Origin: DUQX01 sp050948825
Lineage (GTDB): Bacteria; Bacillota; Dethiobacteria; DTU022; UBA8154
Direction: 5' to 3'
DNA: 64,000 nucleotides
NCBI GenBank assembly: GCA_050948825.1
Contig: JBMNEO010000003.1
Span: 609,525 to 673,524, forward strand
Shown: positions 52,659-61,962 of the stretch, piece by piece
Numbering within the stretch: position 1 is the stretch's first letter
How the letters are laid out: the number at the start of each line of letters is the position of its first letter
Position numbers and translations under genes: made by a program
Notes under the pieces: generated by a model
Told to the model about the DNA's origin: nothing
The model's database searches: none
Seen by the model: only the letters and a program-made list of their open reading frames with translations

Positions 52659-55130
52659 ATGCAACAGGAAGGTAGAATCAGAACTATCCCCCTGCATGAA
52701 GAGGTAAAAAGTTCTTTTATGGACTACGCTATGAGCGTTATTGTCAGCCGGGCATTGCCCGATGTGAGAGACGGCCTCAAGCCGGTTCACAGGAGAATTC
52801 TTTATGCTATGCAGGAACTGGGGATGACTCCGGACAAACCGCATAAAAAATCGGCCAGGCTGGTTGGGGAAGTGCTTGGAAAATATCATCCCCACGGGGA
52901 TCAGGCTGTTTACGAAGCTATGGTACGCTTGGCGCAGGATTTTTCCATCCGCTATCCGCTGGTGAACGGTCAGGGCAATTTTGGGTCCATGGATGGTGAC
53001 GGCGCCGCCGCCATGCGTTACACCGAGGCCAGGTTATCGCACCTTGCCCTGGAAATGCTCCGGGATATGGATAAAGATACTGTAAATTTCAGGCTCAATT
53101 TTGATGAAACGCTCGAAGAACCAGAAGTACTGCCGGCACGTTTTCCTAACCTGCTGGTTAACGGGTCTTCGGGAATTGCAGTGGGTATGGCTACCAATAT
53201 TCCCCCGCACAACCTTTCTGAAGCCATTAATGCTCTTATCCTTTTGATAGATAAACCGGAGGTATCCGATCGGGAGCTGCTAAAAACTGTTAAAGGGCCC
53301 GATTTTCCTACGGGCGGCATTATCCTGGGTTACAAGGGAATCGAGCAGGCTTACCTGACCGGCAGGGGAACAATTAAGCTTCGCGGAAGAACCAGTATTG
53401 AAAAGACGAGCGATGATAAAGAAAGATTGCTTATAACAGAAATTCCATATCAGCAAAACAAGGCAAAGCTGATCGAAAAAATTGCCGAGCTGGTCAGGGA
53501 CAAAAAAATTAATGGAATTGCAGAGCTAAGGGATGAATCTGATCGCAATGGAGTACGTATTGTAATTGAGTTTAAAAGGGGTTTTAACCCCCAGGTAGTG
53601 TTAAATCAGCTCTATAAGTTTACCCCCCTCCAGCAGAGCTATGGCATTATCATCCTGGCACTGGTTGGCGGCCGGCCAAAAGTCCTTACACTTAGGGAAC
53701 TTCTGCAGAACTACCTGGAACACCAGAAGGAAATCGTTACCAGGCGTTCCCAATATTTATTGCGGCGTGCAAAGGAAAGAAGCCATATTGTTGAAGGGCT
53801 GCGTATTGCTCTGGATAATATTGACCGGGTAATCGCGCTTATTAGAGGTTCTGCCGACACGCCCTCAGCTAAAGAGGGTTTAATGAGCGAATTTGGTTTG
53901 AGCGAAAAACAGGCGCAGGCAATTTTGGAAATGCGCCTGCAGAGGTTAACCGCGCTGGAAAGGCACAAATTGGATGAAGAATATCGCTCACTTCAAGAAG
54001 AAATAGCTTACCTTGAGGCGCTGCTGGCCGATGAACGGCTTGTTCTGCGAGAAGTAAAAGCAGAACTTCAAGAAATAAAGAATAAATTTGGAGATAAACG
54101 CCTTACGAAAATTATTCCCGATGAAGGAGAAATTGACCTGGAAGACCTGATACCGGAAGAAGATATGCTGATAACGCTTACCCATCAGGGTTATATTAAG
54201 CGTTTGCCGCTGGATACCTACCAAAGCCAGGGGCGCGGAGGAAAGGGTATAATTGGCCATACCACCAGAGAAGAGGATTTTATAGAACAGATTTTTATTT
54301 CTTCCACCAGGGATAAACTTCTATTTTTCAGTACCAGCGGAAAAGTATATCCTCTTAAAGTATATGAAATACCGCCTGCCGGGCGTCAGGCCAAAGGAAC
54401 AGCCATTATTAATTTGCTGCCCCTGGAGAGCGGTGAACGGATTACCTCTGTTTTTTCGCTGACGGAATATAGCGAGAATGACTATTTTGTCATGGCTACC
54501 GAGAAGGGTATTATTAAAAAATCCCGTTTAAGCGAATATACTACAGCAAGACGCTCGGGGTTGATTGCCCTGAGCCTTGTAAAAGGTGATGAACTTATTT
54601 CCGTGAAGCGCTTGTGCAGTGATGATCAAGATAACGATAATGCCGATAGCAATGACGGTATTACCGGGGATTATCATATTTTATTAGCCACTTCAAAAGG
54701 ATTGCTTATTCGTTTTCCGTCAGAACAGCTACGTTCTCTGGGACGCACTGCCAGGGGAGTTAAAGGCATTACCCTTGAAGAGGGTGATAAGGTTGTCGGA
54801 ATGAATATTGTGGCCGGGAAAAAAGTAAATCTGCTGTTTGTCACTGAAAAGGGATACGCCAAGAGAACAAAACTTTCAAACTTTCGCCTGCAGAACAGGG
54901 GCGGAAAAGGAATTATAGCGATCAAAACCGGAAAGCACTGGGGATCTTTAGTAAACTTTATACCTGCCTTGAAAAAAGAAGAATTAATAACCATCTCCGC
55001 CCGCGGACAGATTATCAGGGCAAAGATATCGGAGGTTCCCGTTCAGGGGCGGTATGCCGGGGGTGTTACCATGATTCGCCTTTCCCCTGATGACAAGGTT
55101 GTCAACATAGCGCTGGTAACCGATGAATAA
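52659..55130 (+). CDS. gyrA: DNA gyrase subunit A
   Basis: DNA-breaking subunit of gyrase, 823 residues. Catalytic tyrosine in RYTEARL (about residue 121), the quinolone-pocket region GKYHPHGDQAVYEAMVRLAQDF (residues about 74-95, written here in parts: HPHGDQAVY), the GyrA box QGRGGKG at the start of the C-terminal wheel domain, and blades ending QGRYAGGVTMIRL. At the pocket position usually Ser83 the residue is Gln (HGDQAVYEA), which is unlike most Gram-positives. The GAGGAGG ribosome-binding site lies about 14 bases before ATG, longer than usual; an in-frame TAA directly precedes the ATG, so it must be the start. Confidence 0.96.
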   Translation: MQQEGRIRTIPLHEEVKSSFMDYAMSVIVSRALPDVRDGLKPVHRRILYAMQELGMTPDKPHKKSARLVGEVLGKYHPHGDQAVYEAMVRLAQDFSIRYPLVNGQGNFGSMDGDGAAAMRYTEARLSHLALEMLRDMDKDTVNFRLNFDETLEEPEVLPARFPNLLVNGSSGIAVGMATNIPPHNLSEAINALILLIDKPEVSDRELLKTVKGPDFPTGGIILGYKGIEQAYLTGRGTIKLRGRTSIEKTSDDKERLLITEIPYQQNKAKLIEKIAELVRDKKINGIAELRDESDRNGVRIVIEFKRGFNPQVVLNQLYKFTPLQQSYGIIILALVGGRPKVLTLRELLQNYLEHQKEIVTRRSQYLLRRAKERSHIVEGLRIALDNIDRVIALIRGSADTPSAKEGLMSEFGLSEKQAQAILEMRLQRLTALERHKLDEEYRSLQEEIAYLEALLADERLVLREVKAELQEIKNKFGDKRLTKIIPDEGEIDLEDLIPEEDMLITLTHQGYIKRLPLDTYQSQGRGGKGIIGHTTREEDFIEQIFISSTRDKLLFFSTSGKVYPLKVYEIPPAGRQAKGTAIINLLPLESGERITSVFSLTEYSENDYFVMATEKGIIKKSRLSEYTTARRSGLIALSLVKGDELISVKRLCSDDQDNDNADSNDGITGDYHILLATSKGLLIRFPSEQLRSLGRTARGVKGITLEEGDKVVGMNIVAGKKVNLLFVTEKGYAKRTKLSNFRLQNRGGKGIIAIKTGKHWGSLVNFIPALKKEELITISARGQIIRAKISEVPVQGRYAGGVTMIRLSPDDKVVNIALVTDE

Positions 55131-55150
55131 AGGGACAGGAGGAGCTTGTT

Positions 55151-56539
55151 ATGGCTCAATCTCAGTCACGAGGGAACTCCCCTGTCGTAACTTTGTTGCT
55201 GCTATTGGCTGTATTTTTATTTTTTTTCTTCCAGATGGTTTTTAGTCCGAAACCACGTCAGGATGTTGCCGGTTCTAGAATTCCGGAAGCAGCGGATGTG
55301 GCGATTATAGGGGGTACAGCAGCCGCCCTGCTGTCATCCATGGAAGCGGCGGAAAATGGTGCGCAGGTTTTCCTTTTTCCTAACGGGCAGGAGCTGGGGG
55401 GGGACGCCACATTTCTGTTTCAAGAGGGGCTGGCTGCAGTGTTAACGCCTTCCCAGGGAGAGTTGGAGATAGAACTGACACCTGAATTATTTGGTGAATA
55501 TATTGGTGAATGTGGGGGATGGCTGAATAACCCGTCTTTATTGGAATCCTTTAAGAACGCTTCTCCGGCTTTTTATGCTCAAATCAGGTCATTTTGCGGA
55601 ATTTCTTTTGATTATCTTCCGGATCCTATCTTGAAACCTTATCTGCATCTGAGTAGCGATCTGATAGGTGCTTCCGTATTTAAAAAACAGTTATTGATAA
55701 ATTTAAATAAGTCACCTGTGGTTATAAAGGGAGAAAAGGTTAAGGAAATATTATATTCCTCTGAAGGAGTGCTGGAAGCGCTGCTGGTAGAAAATAACGC
55801 GGGTAAACAATACCCTAATTTTTTTAAAGCGGTGGTTCTTGCCGATGGGGGATATAGCGGGGACCTTCAGCGTTGGCATGAATATTTACCCTTCAACAAT
55901 CTGATTAATTTACGCCCTGCTCAAACAGGTGAAGGTCTCAAGCTGGCAGAAGAAATGGGCTTAGACCTGGCACAAATGGGTTTCTTCGGAAAGAAAAGCC
56001 TCCTTTACAATCCCACAAATGGAGAATACAGTGTTTTACCTTCGGAGCCATGGGAGAGCACCTATTTAATTAATAATAACGGGGCATTTTTGAACTGGAG
56101 CGAAGCTCCCCCGGAGAATATATTTGACTTTATTACACAGTCACCTCCGGCGGGAGTGTATATGTTGGTTGCCGGCGATACGGTTTACAAAGAAAGAGCC
56201 CTGGGTTATAATGCTTTTTTTACTCGTTTTGAAGATTTGGAGCTGTTAGCCGATGCCTTTTATCTGGCTGATCTATCTTTCTTAAGCGGTATGCGCCTAA
56301 CCCCGCCTTATTATATTGCGCATTTAAAAGCAGGTATAGACTATACTCTGGGAGGTATTTTAACAACTCCCTTTGGAGAAGTTAAAAAAGATGGAAAGGT
56401 ATTTGAAGGTCTATATGCAGCCGGTGAAATAGTTGGAGGCCTTCATGGAAAGGCTATGCTGCCGGGTATGCCTCTCAGTGAAACAATGTTTTTTGCGAAA
56501 AAAACCGGTGAAGCAGCGGCTAAATACGCACAGCGTTAG
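55151..56539 (+). CDS. Membrane-anchored FAD-dependent oxidoreductase (FrdA-like)
   Basis: Flavoprotein of 462 residues. One N-terminal hydrophobic segment (VVTLLLLLAVFLFFFFQMVF) anchors it, with the enzyme domain then probably outside. The FAD-binding motif reads VAIIGGTAAALLSSMEA, a variant of GxGxxG, with GQELGGDATF following; C-terminal LTPPYYIAHLKAGIDYTLGGI and GLYAAGEIVGGLHGKAMLPGMPLSE is typical of fumarate reductase-like flavoproteins. No FMN, haem or Fe-S domain is fused, so its electron donor is unknown. It follows gyrA by 20 bases and may be co-transcribed, which is unusual. Substrate not identifiable. Confidence 0.8.
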   Translation: MAQSQSRGNSPVVTLLLLLAVFLFFFFQMVFSPKPRQDVAGSRIPEAADVAIIGGTAAALLSSMEAAENGAQVFLFPNGQELGGDATFLFQEGLAAVLTPSQGELEIELTPELFGEYIGECGGWLNNPSLLESFKNASPAFYAQIRSFCGISFDYLPDPILKPYLHLSSDLIGASVFKKQLLINLNKSPVVIKGEKVKEILYSSEGVLEALLVENNAGKQYPNFFKAVVLADGGYSGDLQRWHEYLPFNNLINLRPAQTGEGLKLAEEMGLDLAQMGFFGKKSLLYNPTNGEYSVLPSEPWESTYLINNNGAFLNWSEAPPENIFDFITQSPPAGVYMLVAGDTVYKERALGYNAFFTRFEDLELLADAFYLADLSFLSGMRLTPPYYIAHLKAGIDYTLGGILTTPFGEVKKDGKVFEGLYAAGEIVGGLHGKAMLPGMPLSETMFFAKKTGEAAAKYAQR

Positions 56540-56708
56540 ATAGACCGGCGGTACCCCTTGGAGAGCAGTGCTTCACAATAATATATGCTTCTTTATGCTG
56601 CTTATTGCAGCTTCTTCTCCAGGAGCCCCCCCCTACCCGGCTGATCCTTACTATTCTATATGGTTTTGTATTTTGTATTTTTTTGATTAAATCGAAGGAG
56701 GTATGGGC

Positions 56709-58229
56709 TTGATTCAAAAGAAAAAAATCGGAATAACTGATACCACTTTAAGAGATGCACACCAATCACTGATGGCTACCCGCATGCGCATTGGGGATAT
56801 GCTCCCCATAGCGGCTGAAATTGACGAAGTTGGATACCATTCCCTGGAGGTTTGGGGCGGGGCCACGTTTGATACGTGCATGCGGTTTCTGGGAGAAGAT
56901 CCCTGGGAAAGGCTGCGTCTTCTAAGGGAACATTTTAAAAAAACAAAGCTGCAGATGCTCTTACGAGGCCAAAACTTGGTGGGGTACCGCCATTACCCTG
57001 ATGACGTGGTGGAATCTTTTGTGAAACATGCCGTAAAAAACGGTATTGATATTATTCGTATCTTTGATGCTTTGAACGATGTCCGTAACCTGGATACGGC
57101 AATTAAGGCGACTAAAAAAGCCGGCGCCCATGTCCAGGCCACAATAAGCTATACGATCAGCCCGCTGCATAATATTGATCACTTTGTGGAACTGGCCGGA
57201 ACGATGGAAAACATGGGTGCCGACTCGGTCTGTATCAAGGATATGGCCGGCCTAATTTCTCCCTACGACGCCGCCGAACTGGTTGGAAAACTTAAAGAGA
57301 AGCTGAAGATCCCTGTCCAGCTGCACTGCCATTTTACCAGCGGGATGGCCGATATGTCTTACCTGAAGGCAATTGAAGCGGGCTGCGATGTGATCGATAC
57401 CGCCATTTCGGCCCTTTCCCTGGGCTCTTCGCAGCCGGCAACCGATAGCATGGTAGCTGCCCTAAAGGGGACTCCTTATGATACCGGCCTGGACCTGGAG
57501 CGTATTGCCCGTATAGGTGATTACTTCAAAGAGGTCCGCGCCAATTATGAAATCCCCCTGCATGTAGTCATGGGCGTTGATACTGCAGTTTTAAACTACC
57601 AGATACCCGGAGGGATGATCTCCAACCTTACCTCGCAGCTGGCAAGCCAGAATGCCTCCCACCTGCTGGGCGAGGTATTGCAAGAAGTTCCCCGTGTGAG
57701 GGCGGAGCTGGGCTATCCTCCATTGGTGACACCTTCAAGCCAGATCGTAGGTACACAGGCCGTAATGAACGTTATCACCGGCGGACGGTACAAAGTTATC
57801 CTGACCGAGGTAAAAAACTATCTCAAAGGGCTTTACGGCAGGCCGCCGGGGGAAGTGGACCCCGACCTGTTGAAAAAAGTCTTAAAAGATGAAGAGCCCT
57901 TTAAGGGCAGGCCGGCAGACCTGCTTGAACCGCAGCTGGAAACAACAAGGAAAGAAATGAAGGGTTTTCTGGAAAAGGAGGAAGATCTGCTTTCCTGCAT
58001 TATTTTTCCACAGGTGGCGGAAGCTTTCTTTAAAGAAAGAAAAGGGGTAGCTTCTCCTTCCGTAAATAATCCGGGGCCGCGGGGAAATAGTAAAAGCCGT
58101 CCGGCGGGAAACATAACGCGTGCTTCCCAGAGCGGCGAACTGCACCTGGATAAACTCTATACTATAGATGAAAATCTTGTGTATAATGATGATGATGAAA
58201 AAAAAGGCCTGGTGTACCCCACCGCCTGA
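56709..58229 (+). CDS. Biotin-dependent carboxyltransferase (5S/OadA-type)
   Basis: Carboxyltransferase subunit of the oxaloacetate decarboxylase alpha / pyruvate carboxylase B / transcarboxylase 5S group, about 507 residues. Conserved: IGITDTTLRDAHQS (metal site Asp), MKIATRM-like MATRMRI, the carbamylated-lysine region DSVCIKDMAGLISP and HCHFTSGMA with two histidines. It transfers CO2 between pyruvate/oxaloacetate and a biotin carrier. No AMKM biotin motif is seen at the C-terminus, so a separate carrier is needed, not in the window. ATG 56703 follows the GGAGGT directly; TTG 56709 has the proper six-base spacing, so I take it as the start. Confidence 0.85.
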   Translation: MIQKKKIGITDTTLRDAHQSLMATRMRIGDMLPIAAEIDEVGYHSLEVWGGATFDTCMRFLGEDPWERLRLLREHFKKTKLQMLLRGQNLVGYRHYPDDVVESFVKHAVKNGIDIIRIFDALNDVRNLDTAIKATKKAGAHVQATISYTISPLHNIDHFVELAGTMENMGADSVCIKDMAGLISPYDAAELVGKLKEKLKIPVQLHCHFTSGMADMSYLKAIEAGCDVIDTAISALSLGSSQPATDSMVAALKGTPYDTGLDLERIARIGDYFKEVRANYEIPLHVVMGVDTAVLNYQIPGGMISNLTSQLASQNASHLLGEVLQEVPRVRAELGYPPLVTPSSQIVGTQAVMNVITGGRYKVILTEVKNYLKGLYGRPPGEVDPDLLKKVLKDEEPFKGRPADLLEPQLETTRKEMKGFLEKEEDLLSCIIFPQVAEAFFKERKGVASPSVNNPGPRGNSKSRPAGNITRASQSGELHLDKLYTIDENLVYNDDDEKKGLVYPTA

Positions 58230-58254
58230 GAGTTTAGAAAGAAAAGGTGGTAAA

Positions 58255-59361
58255 GTGAAAATAAAGTCGTTTGAGTTTAACCTGCGGGAGCTTTCCGGTG
58301 CCATGGGGGATATGGGAACACTACTCCCCCTGGCCGTGGGTTATTTCGCTGTCTGCGGACTTAATCCCGCTGGCCTGCTGGTGATGATGGGCCTGGCCAA
58401 TATCGCTACCGGGTTGGTGTACAAGCTCCCCATGCCTATTGAGCCGATGAAGGTGCTGGCCGTGGTAGCCATCGCCCAGCAGTGGTCCCCCTCCATGGTT
58501 TATGCTTCCGGCTTTGCCATGGGGATTGTCTGGCTGTTCTTTGCCATTACCGGTGTTATGAACTGGATAGCCAGAGTTACCCCCCACGCTGTCATTCGCG
58601 GCATCCAGGTATCCCTGGGCGTCCTGCTGGCTGTGGAAGCTTTAAAAATGCTTTCTTCCTGGTGGCTGCTGGGTCTTATCTCCCTGGCTGTAGTGCTGCT
58701 TCTGCGGCAAAATCGCTATGCCCCCGGGGCCATTGTTGTATTGTTCCTGGGGCTGGCGATCATGGTTTACCGGGGGGATCTGCAGGGATTAAAAGTATTG
58801 GAATTGCAGCTCCCGGAGATTACCCTTTTCACTTCCCGGCAGGTCTGGCAGGCCCTGCTGCTTGCCGGATTCGCCCAGATACCACTCACCGCTACCAACG
58901 CAGTGATTTCTACCTCTTCCCTAATTAGCACATATTGGCCTGATCGACATGTTAGCGAAAGGAAGCTTTCTTTAAACATGGGTATCATGAACCTGGTTTT
59001 CCCCTTTTTCGGAGGTATGCCACTCTGCCACGGTTCCGGGGGGCTGGCCGGCCAGTATTATTTTGGAGCGAGAACGGGCGGCGCCAACATCCTGGAGGGG
59101 CTAATCGAGATTGCCCTGGGGCTTTTTTTCGCTTCCTCCATCGCTTATATCTTCGCTTCTTTTCCCATGGCTGTCATTGGGGCGATGATGTTCCTGGTGG
59201 GGGTCGAATTGATCAAATTCACCAGGGATATCAAGATCAAAACCGATCTGCTCCCTCTGGGGGCAACCGTTATAGTTTCGCTTTTGAGTAATATGGCTTT
59301 CGGCTTTCTGGCTGGTATGGCACTTTATTATTTGATGAAACACTTTTTAAAAAAGGAGTAG
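58255..59361 (+). CDS. MOT1-like molybdate/sulfate transporter
   Basis: Integral membrane protein of about 368 residues with ten or so helices, related to the MOT1 molybdate and SulP sulfate transporters. Conserved elements: FNLRELSGAMGDMGTLLPL near the start and FFGGMPLCHGSGGLAGQYYFGARTGG (two parts of one block) in the second half. Molybdate or tungstate uptake would suit the Mo/W enzyme encoded at 1405-3333, but sulfate cannot be ruled out. The frame opens at 58168 inside the preceding gene; GTG 58255 with AGGTGG four bases upstream is the likely start. It follows the carboxyltransferase by 25 bases and may be co-transcribed. Confidence 0.82.
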   Translation: MKIKSFEFNLRELSGAMGDMGTLLPLAVGYFAVCGLNPAGLLVMMGLANIATGLVYKLPMPIEPMKVLAVVAIAQQWSPSMVYASGFAMGIVWLFFAITGVMNWIARVTPHAVIRGIQVSLGVLLAVEALKMLSSWWLLGLISLAVVLLLRQNRYAPGAIVVLFLGLAIMVYRGDLQGLKVLELQLPEITLFTSRQVWQALLLAGFAQIPLTATNAVISTSSLISTYWPDRHVSERKLSLNMGIMNLVFPFFGGMPLCHGSGGLAGQYYFGARTGGANILEGLIEIALGLFFASSIAYIFASFPMAVIGAMMFLVGVELIKFTRDIKIKTDLLPLGATVIVSLLSNMAFGFLAGMALYYLMKHFLKKE

Positions 59362-59621
59362 CCGTCTTCGTAAATTCTTAAGATAGATATTCCACGGGGA
59401 TGCGGGCATATTTTTACGGTGTGATGAATAACTGTATTTTGTATAATGAATTACTACTAATATAATGGTGCTGACAATGTTAATAAATTTTATAACATTA
59501 ATAAGGCAACAGATTAAGGCAGTAATTTGTTTACAGGCGCTATGCACATACATGCATAATTAATTATAATGATAATGCCAGAGCTTCGTATTGCTGGATT
59601 ATTATCTAAAGGAGGGCTGAA

Positions 59622-60626
59622 ATGGTGGAATGCAATATTTGTCCGCGACATTGTCCCCTGGATGAAAAGGGGGGCGGTGCATGCGGCGCATATTATGCGG
59701 AAAAAAATGAAGTGAAAGAGAAATATCCCCACTGCTGGACGACCATGAATGCTGTACATATTGAATCCATACCTTTTTACCACGCCTATCCGGGCAGCCG
59801 CAGTCTTTTACTGGGCAGTAGCGGCTGCAACCTGGACTGTGCTTACTGTTCCAATGCTTACCTGGCCAGGGGAGATCCCTCTAACTTGTTTAAGTTCAAC
59901 CTGCCGCCGGAGAAGGTGATTGACTATGCCCGGAAAACAGGCTGTCACAACATTGTCTTTGGCATTAACGAACCCACAGTATCGCTGCACTCACTGGAGG
60001 ATATCTACCGAAAAGCTGCAGCCGGGGGGATCCCTATGGGCTGCCTGACCAACGGATATATGACCGAAGAGACGGCCGAAAGAATATCCCGTATTTTTTC
60101 CTTCATCAATGTGAGCCTGAAATCAATTTCCGATTCGTTTTACAAAAAATACGCCGGCGTGCATTCGGTTCAGCCGGTACTGGAAAATATTAAATATTTC
60201 TCTATTAATAACCACCTGGAGATCACTACCCCGATCGTTCAGAATATTAACAATGATGAGATAGAGGAAATGGCGGATCTTATCTACAGCATCAATCCCG
60301 TGACCCCATGGCATGTATTCAGGCTTCTTCCGGAATACAAAATGAAAAACTGGGATTATCCTGCTATAGACGCCATCAACAGGACATTGGAAACCGCTAG
60401 AGGCAAACTGCCTTTTATATATTTTAGCAATTTTGTCGGTTCCAAATGGGTGAGCACTCTTTGTCCGGGTTGTGGGAAAGTGGCCATTGAACGGATTAAC
60501 TTCAGCGGTTGCGGGGGGAAACTTGTGGATTTCTTTTTAAAAGGCAACATCTGTTCTTCTTGTGGTAAAGAGATTCCGTTATACGGGAAAAGGGTTTCTT
60601 GGCATGAAATGGAGGCTGTGGAATGA
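59622..60626 (+). CDS. Radical SAM protein, AmmeMemoRadiSam-like
   Basis: Radical SAM enzyme of 334 residues. The cluster motif CNLDCAYC is at about residues 69-76. An N-terminal cysteine group (Cys4, Cys7, Cys11, Cys21: CNICPRHC and GACG) resembles the PFL-activase-like AmmeMemoRadiSam proteins, and two CxxC pairs at the C-terminus (CPGC, CSSC) form a probable zinc ribbon. Reaction unknown; it may install a glycyl radical or modify a partner protein. The stop overlaps the start of the next gene by four bases (ATGA), so the pair works together. AAAGGAGGG precedes the ATG. The 260-base gap upstream includes an AATGTTA/TAACATT inverted repeat (59476-59499). Confidence 0.85.
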   Translation: MVECNICPRHCPLDEKGGGACGAYYAEKNEVKEKYPHCWTTMNAVHIESIPFYHAYPGSRSLLLGSSGCNLDCAYCSNAYLARGDPSNLFKFNLPPEKVIDYARKTGCHNIVFGINEPTVSLHSLEDIYRKAAAGGIPMGCLTNGYMTEETAERISRIFSFINVSLKSISDSFYKKYAGVHSVQPVLENIKYFSINNHLEITTPIVQNINNDEIEEMADLIYSINPVTPWHVFRLLPEYKMKNWDYPAIDAINRTLETARGKLPFIYFSNFVGSKWVSTLCPGCGKVAIERINFSGCGGKLVDFFLKGNICSSCGKEIPLYGKRVSWHEMEAVE

Positions 60627-61762
60627 AACAGGTGCTTTTAGATGTGGTAGAATGGCAGGCGGCTTTTGACTTTGGAACAGGGAAAGAGGCGAAAAAAGAA
60701 GGTCCTCTGTTAAAGTTGGCTGCGGAGGTGCTGAAAAAGCACCGCTATCCGGGGGATACCAATCTGCAAAGCATTCCCTGGGTGACGGATGTTGCCCTGG
60801 AGCTGTACAACAGCTACCGCCCCGGGTTCATGTTCTTAAACTTTGCACAACCTTATTTAATGTCCGCTTTTGTGGAAGATAATCCGCAACAATGGAAAAG
60901 CTTGATGGCGATGATATTTGCACAGATCGAACGGTTTGCCGGGGCAACGGGTATGATGCCTGTTGTGATCGGTACGGGGGATATGATCCCCTTGAAAGGT
61001 TATATTGATTTGAGCGCTCTGGATGGCTTTGCCTGTGGAGGAGGCATGGCACCCCGGTATGCGGGGCTGTTCAAACCTTCCGCCGGCGATATGAACTACG
61101 TATTAAAACACAGGGACATAGAGCTGGTTGTCGAAAAAGAGAAGCTCATCGCTTTATTTGGCAATGTGCAGGAATTTGTCGAGCGCTTGCCCGATTTTAT
61201 ACTGGTAGCCAAAGAAGGATTTATTTTTAAAACTTTTGGCAGCGCCCCCAGGCCTTTTTATAAAGTTCAAGCCAGGAATAAAACGATACCGGTTTATTCA
61301 ACGCTGGGAAATGTATCTTCGATAACGGATATTTGTAGCCTGGTTCTAACGCATCTTCAAGATAAAAAAATAGCCCTGATTATTGTAGAAGGAATCGGTA
61401 CGAAGAACTTTCCTGGGCCCTGCGTTCCCTGTTCCAACTCCCTGGACTGGTACACGTACGCTCCCGGGGAGGGGCAGTATCTAAGCATTACCACCGGAAA
61501 ACATCTGGCCGGCCATTCCTATCCGCCGGGGTTTAAGTACTACCTGGAAGACACCGAGGAAAAGAAATATCCTCTCTCGGGATATTTCGGCAGACACCTG
61601 CCGATCACCATCGGGCACCGTTTCAGAGGTAAAAGTGCCGCCGTGGGAACCCGGAGCATACTGACGCACATGGCAGGCGGGGCGGATATCTCCATCGAAT
61701 GCTTTGCCCGCGGTCTCTACAATTACGGCACCATGGCAGTTATAAAGCCCGGGGATGGCTAG
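60623..61762 (+). CDS. Unknown protein coupled to radical SAM gene
   Basis: I do not recognise this 379-residue protein. It has no signal peptide or membrane helix. Notable parts: GGGMAPRYAGLFKPSAGDMNYVL (in parts, near residue 140), a cysteine pair GPCVPCSNS (about 275), THMAGGADIS and SIECFARGLYNYGTMAV near the C-terminus. Histidines in HRFRGKS and LTHMAGG together with acids might form a metal site, with a faint likeness to phosphatase-like folds that I would not rely on. ATGA overlap with the upstream radical SAM gene shows co-translation, so it could be the substrate or partner enzyme. No other conserved neighbour helps. Confidence 0.75.
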   Translation: MKQVLLDVVEWQAAFDFGTGKEAKKEGPLLKLAAEVLKKHRYPGDTNLQSIPWVTDVALELYNSYRPGFMFLNFAQPYLMSAFVEDNPQQWKSLMAMIFAQIERFAGATGMMPVVIGTGDMIPLKGYIDLSALDGFACGGGMAPRYAGLFKPSAGDMNYVLKHRDIELVVEKEKLIALFGNVQEFVERLPDFILVAKEGFIFKTFGSAPRPFYKVQARNKTIPVYSTLGNVSSITDICSLVLTHLQDKKIALIIVEGIGTKNFPGPCVPCSNSLDWYTYAPGEGQYLSITTGKHLAGHSYPPGFKYYLEDTEEKKYPLSGYFGRHLPITIGHRFRGKSAAVGTRSILTHMAGGADISIECFARGLYNYGTMAVIKPGDG

Positions 61763-61927
61763 CAGGCATCCCGGTACATCCTGAAAAAAAAGAATCGGTA
61801 CATATACAATGAGCAAAATGCAGAGGGATATGCAGAAATACTGGCTTACCAGGGCTTTATACCCGGATGTTTCGGGAAAAAGTGCGTTAAACAAAAGGAC
61901 CCGGCAATTTCAAATCATTTTTTTAAA

Positions 61928-61956
61928 TTGACACTGCTTCTTTTATTAGCTATAAT
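61928..61956 (+). promoter_or_regulatory. Consensus sigma-A promoter
   Basis: TTGACA (61928-61933), a 17-base spacer and TATAAT (61951-61956), a perfect match to the housekeeping consensus. Start of transcription would be at about 61963. No ORF follows until 62432, but a terminator is found at 62118-62148. Confidence 0.85.
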
Positions 61957-61962
61957 TTATGT

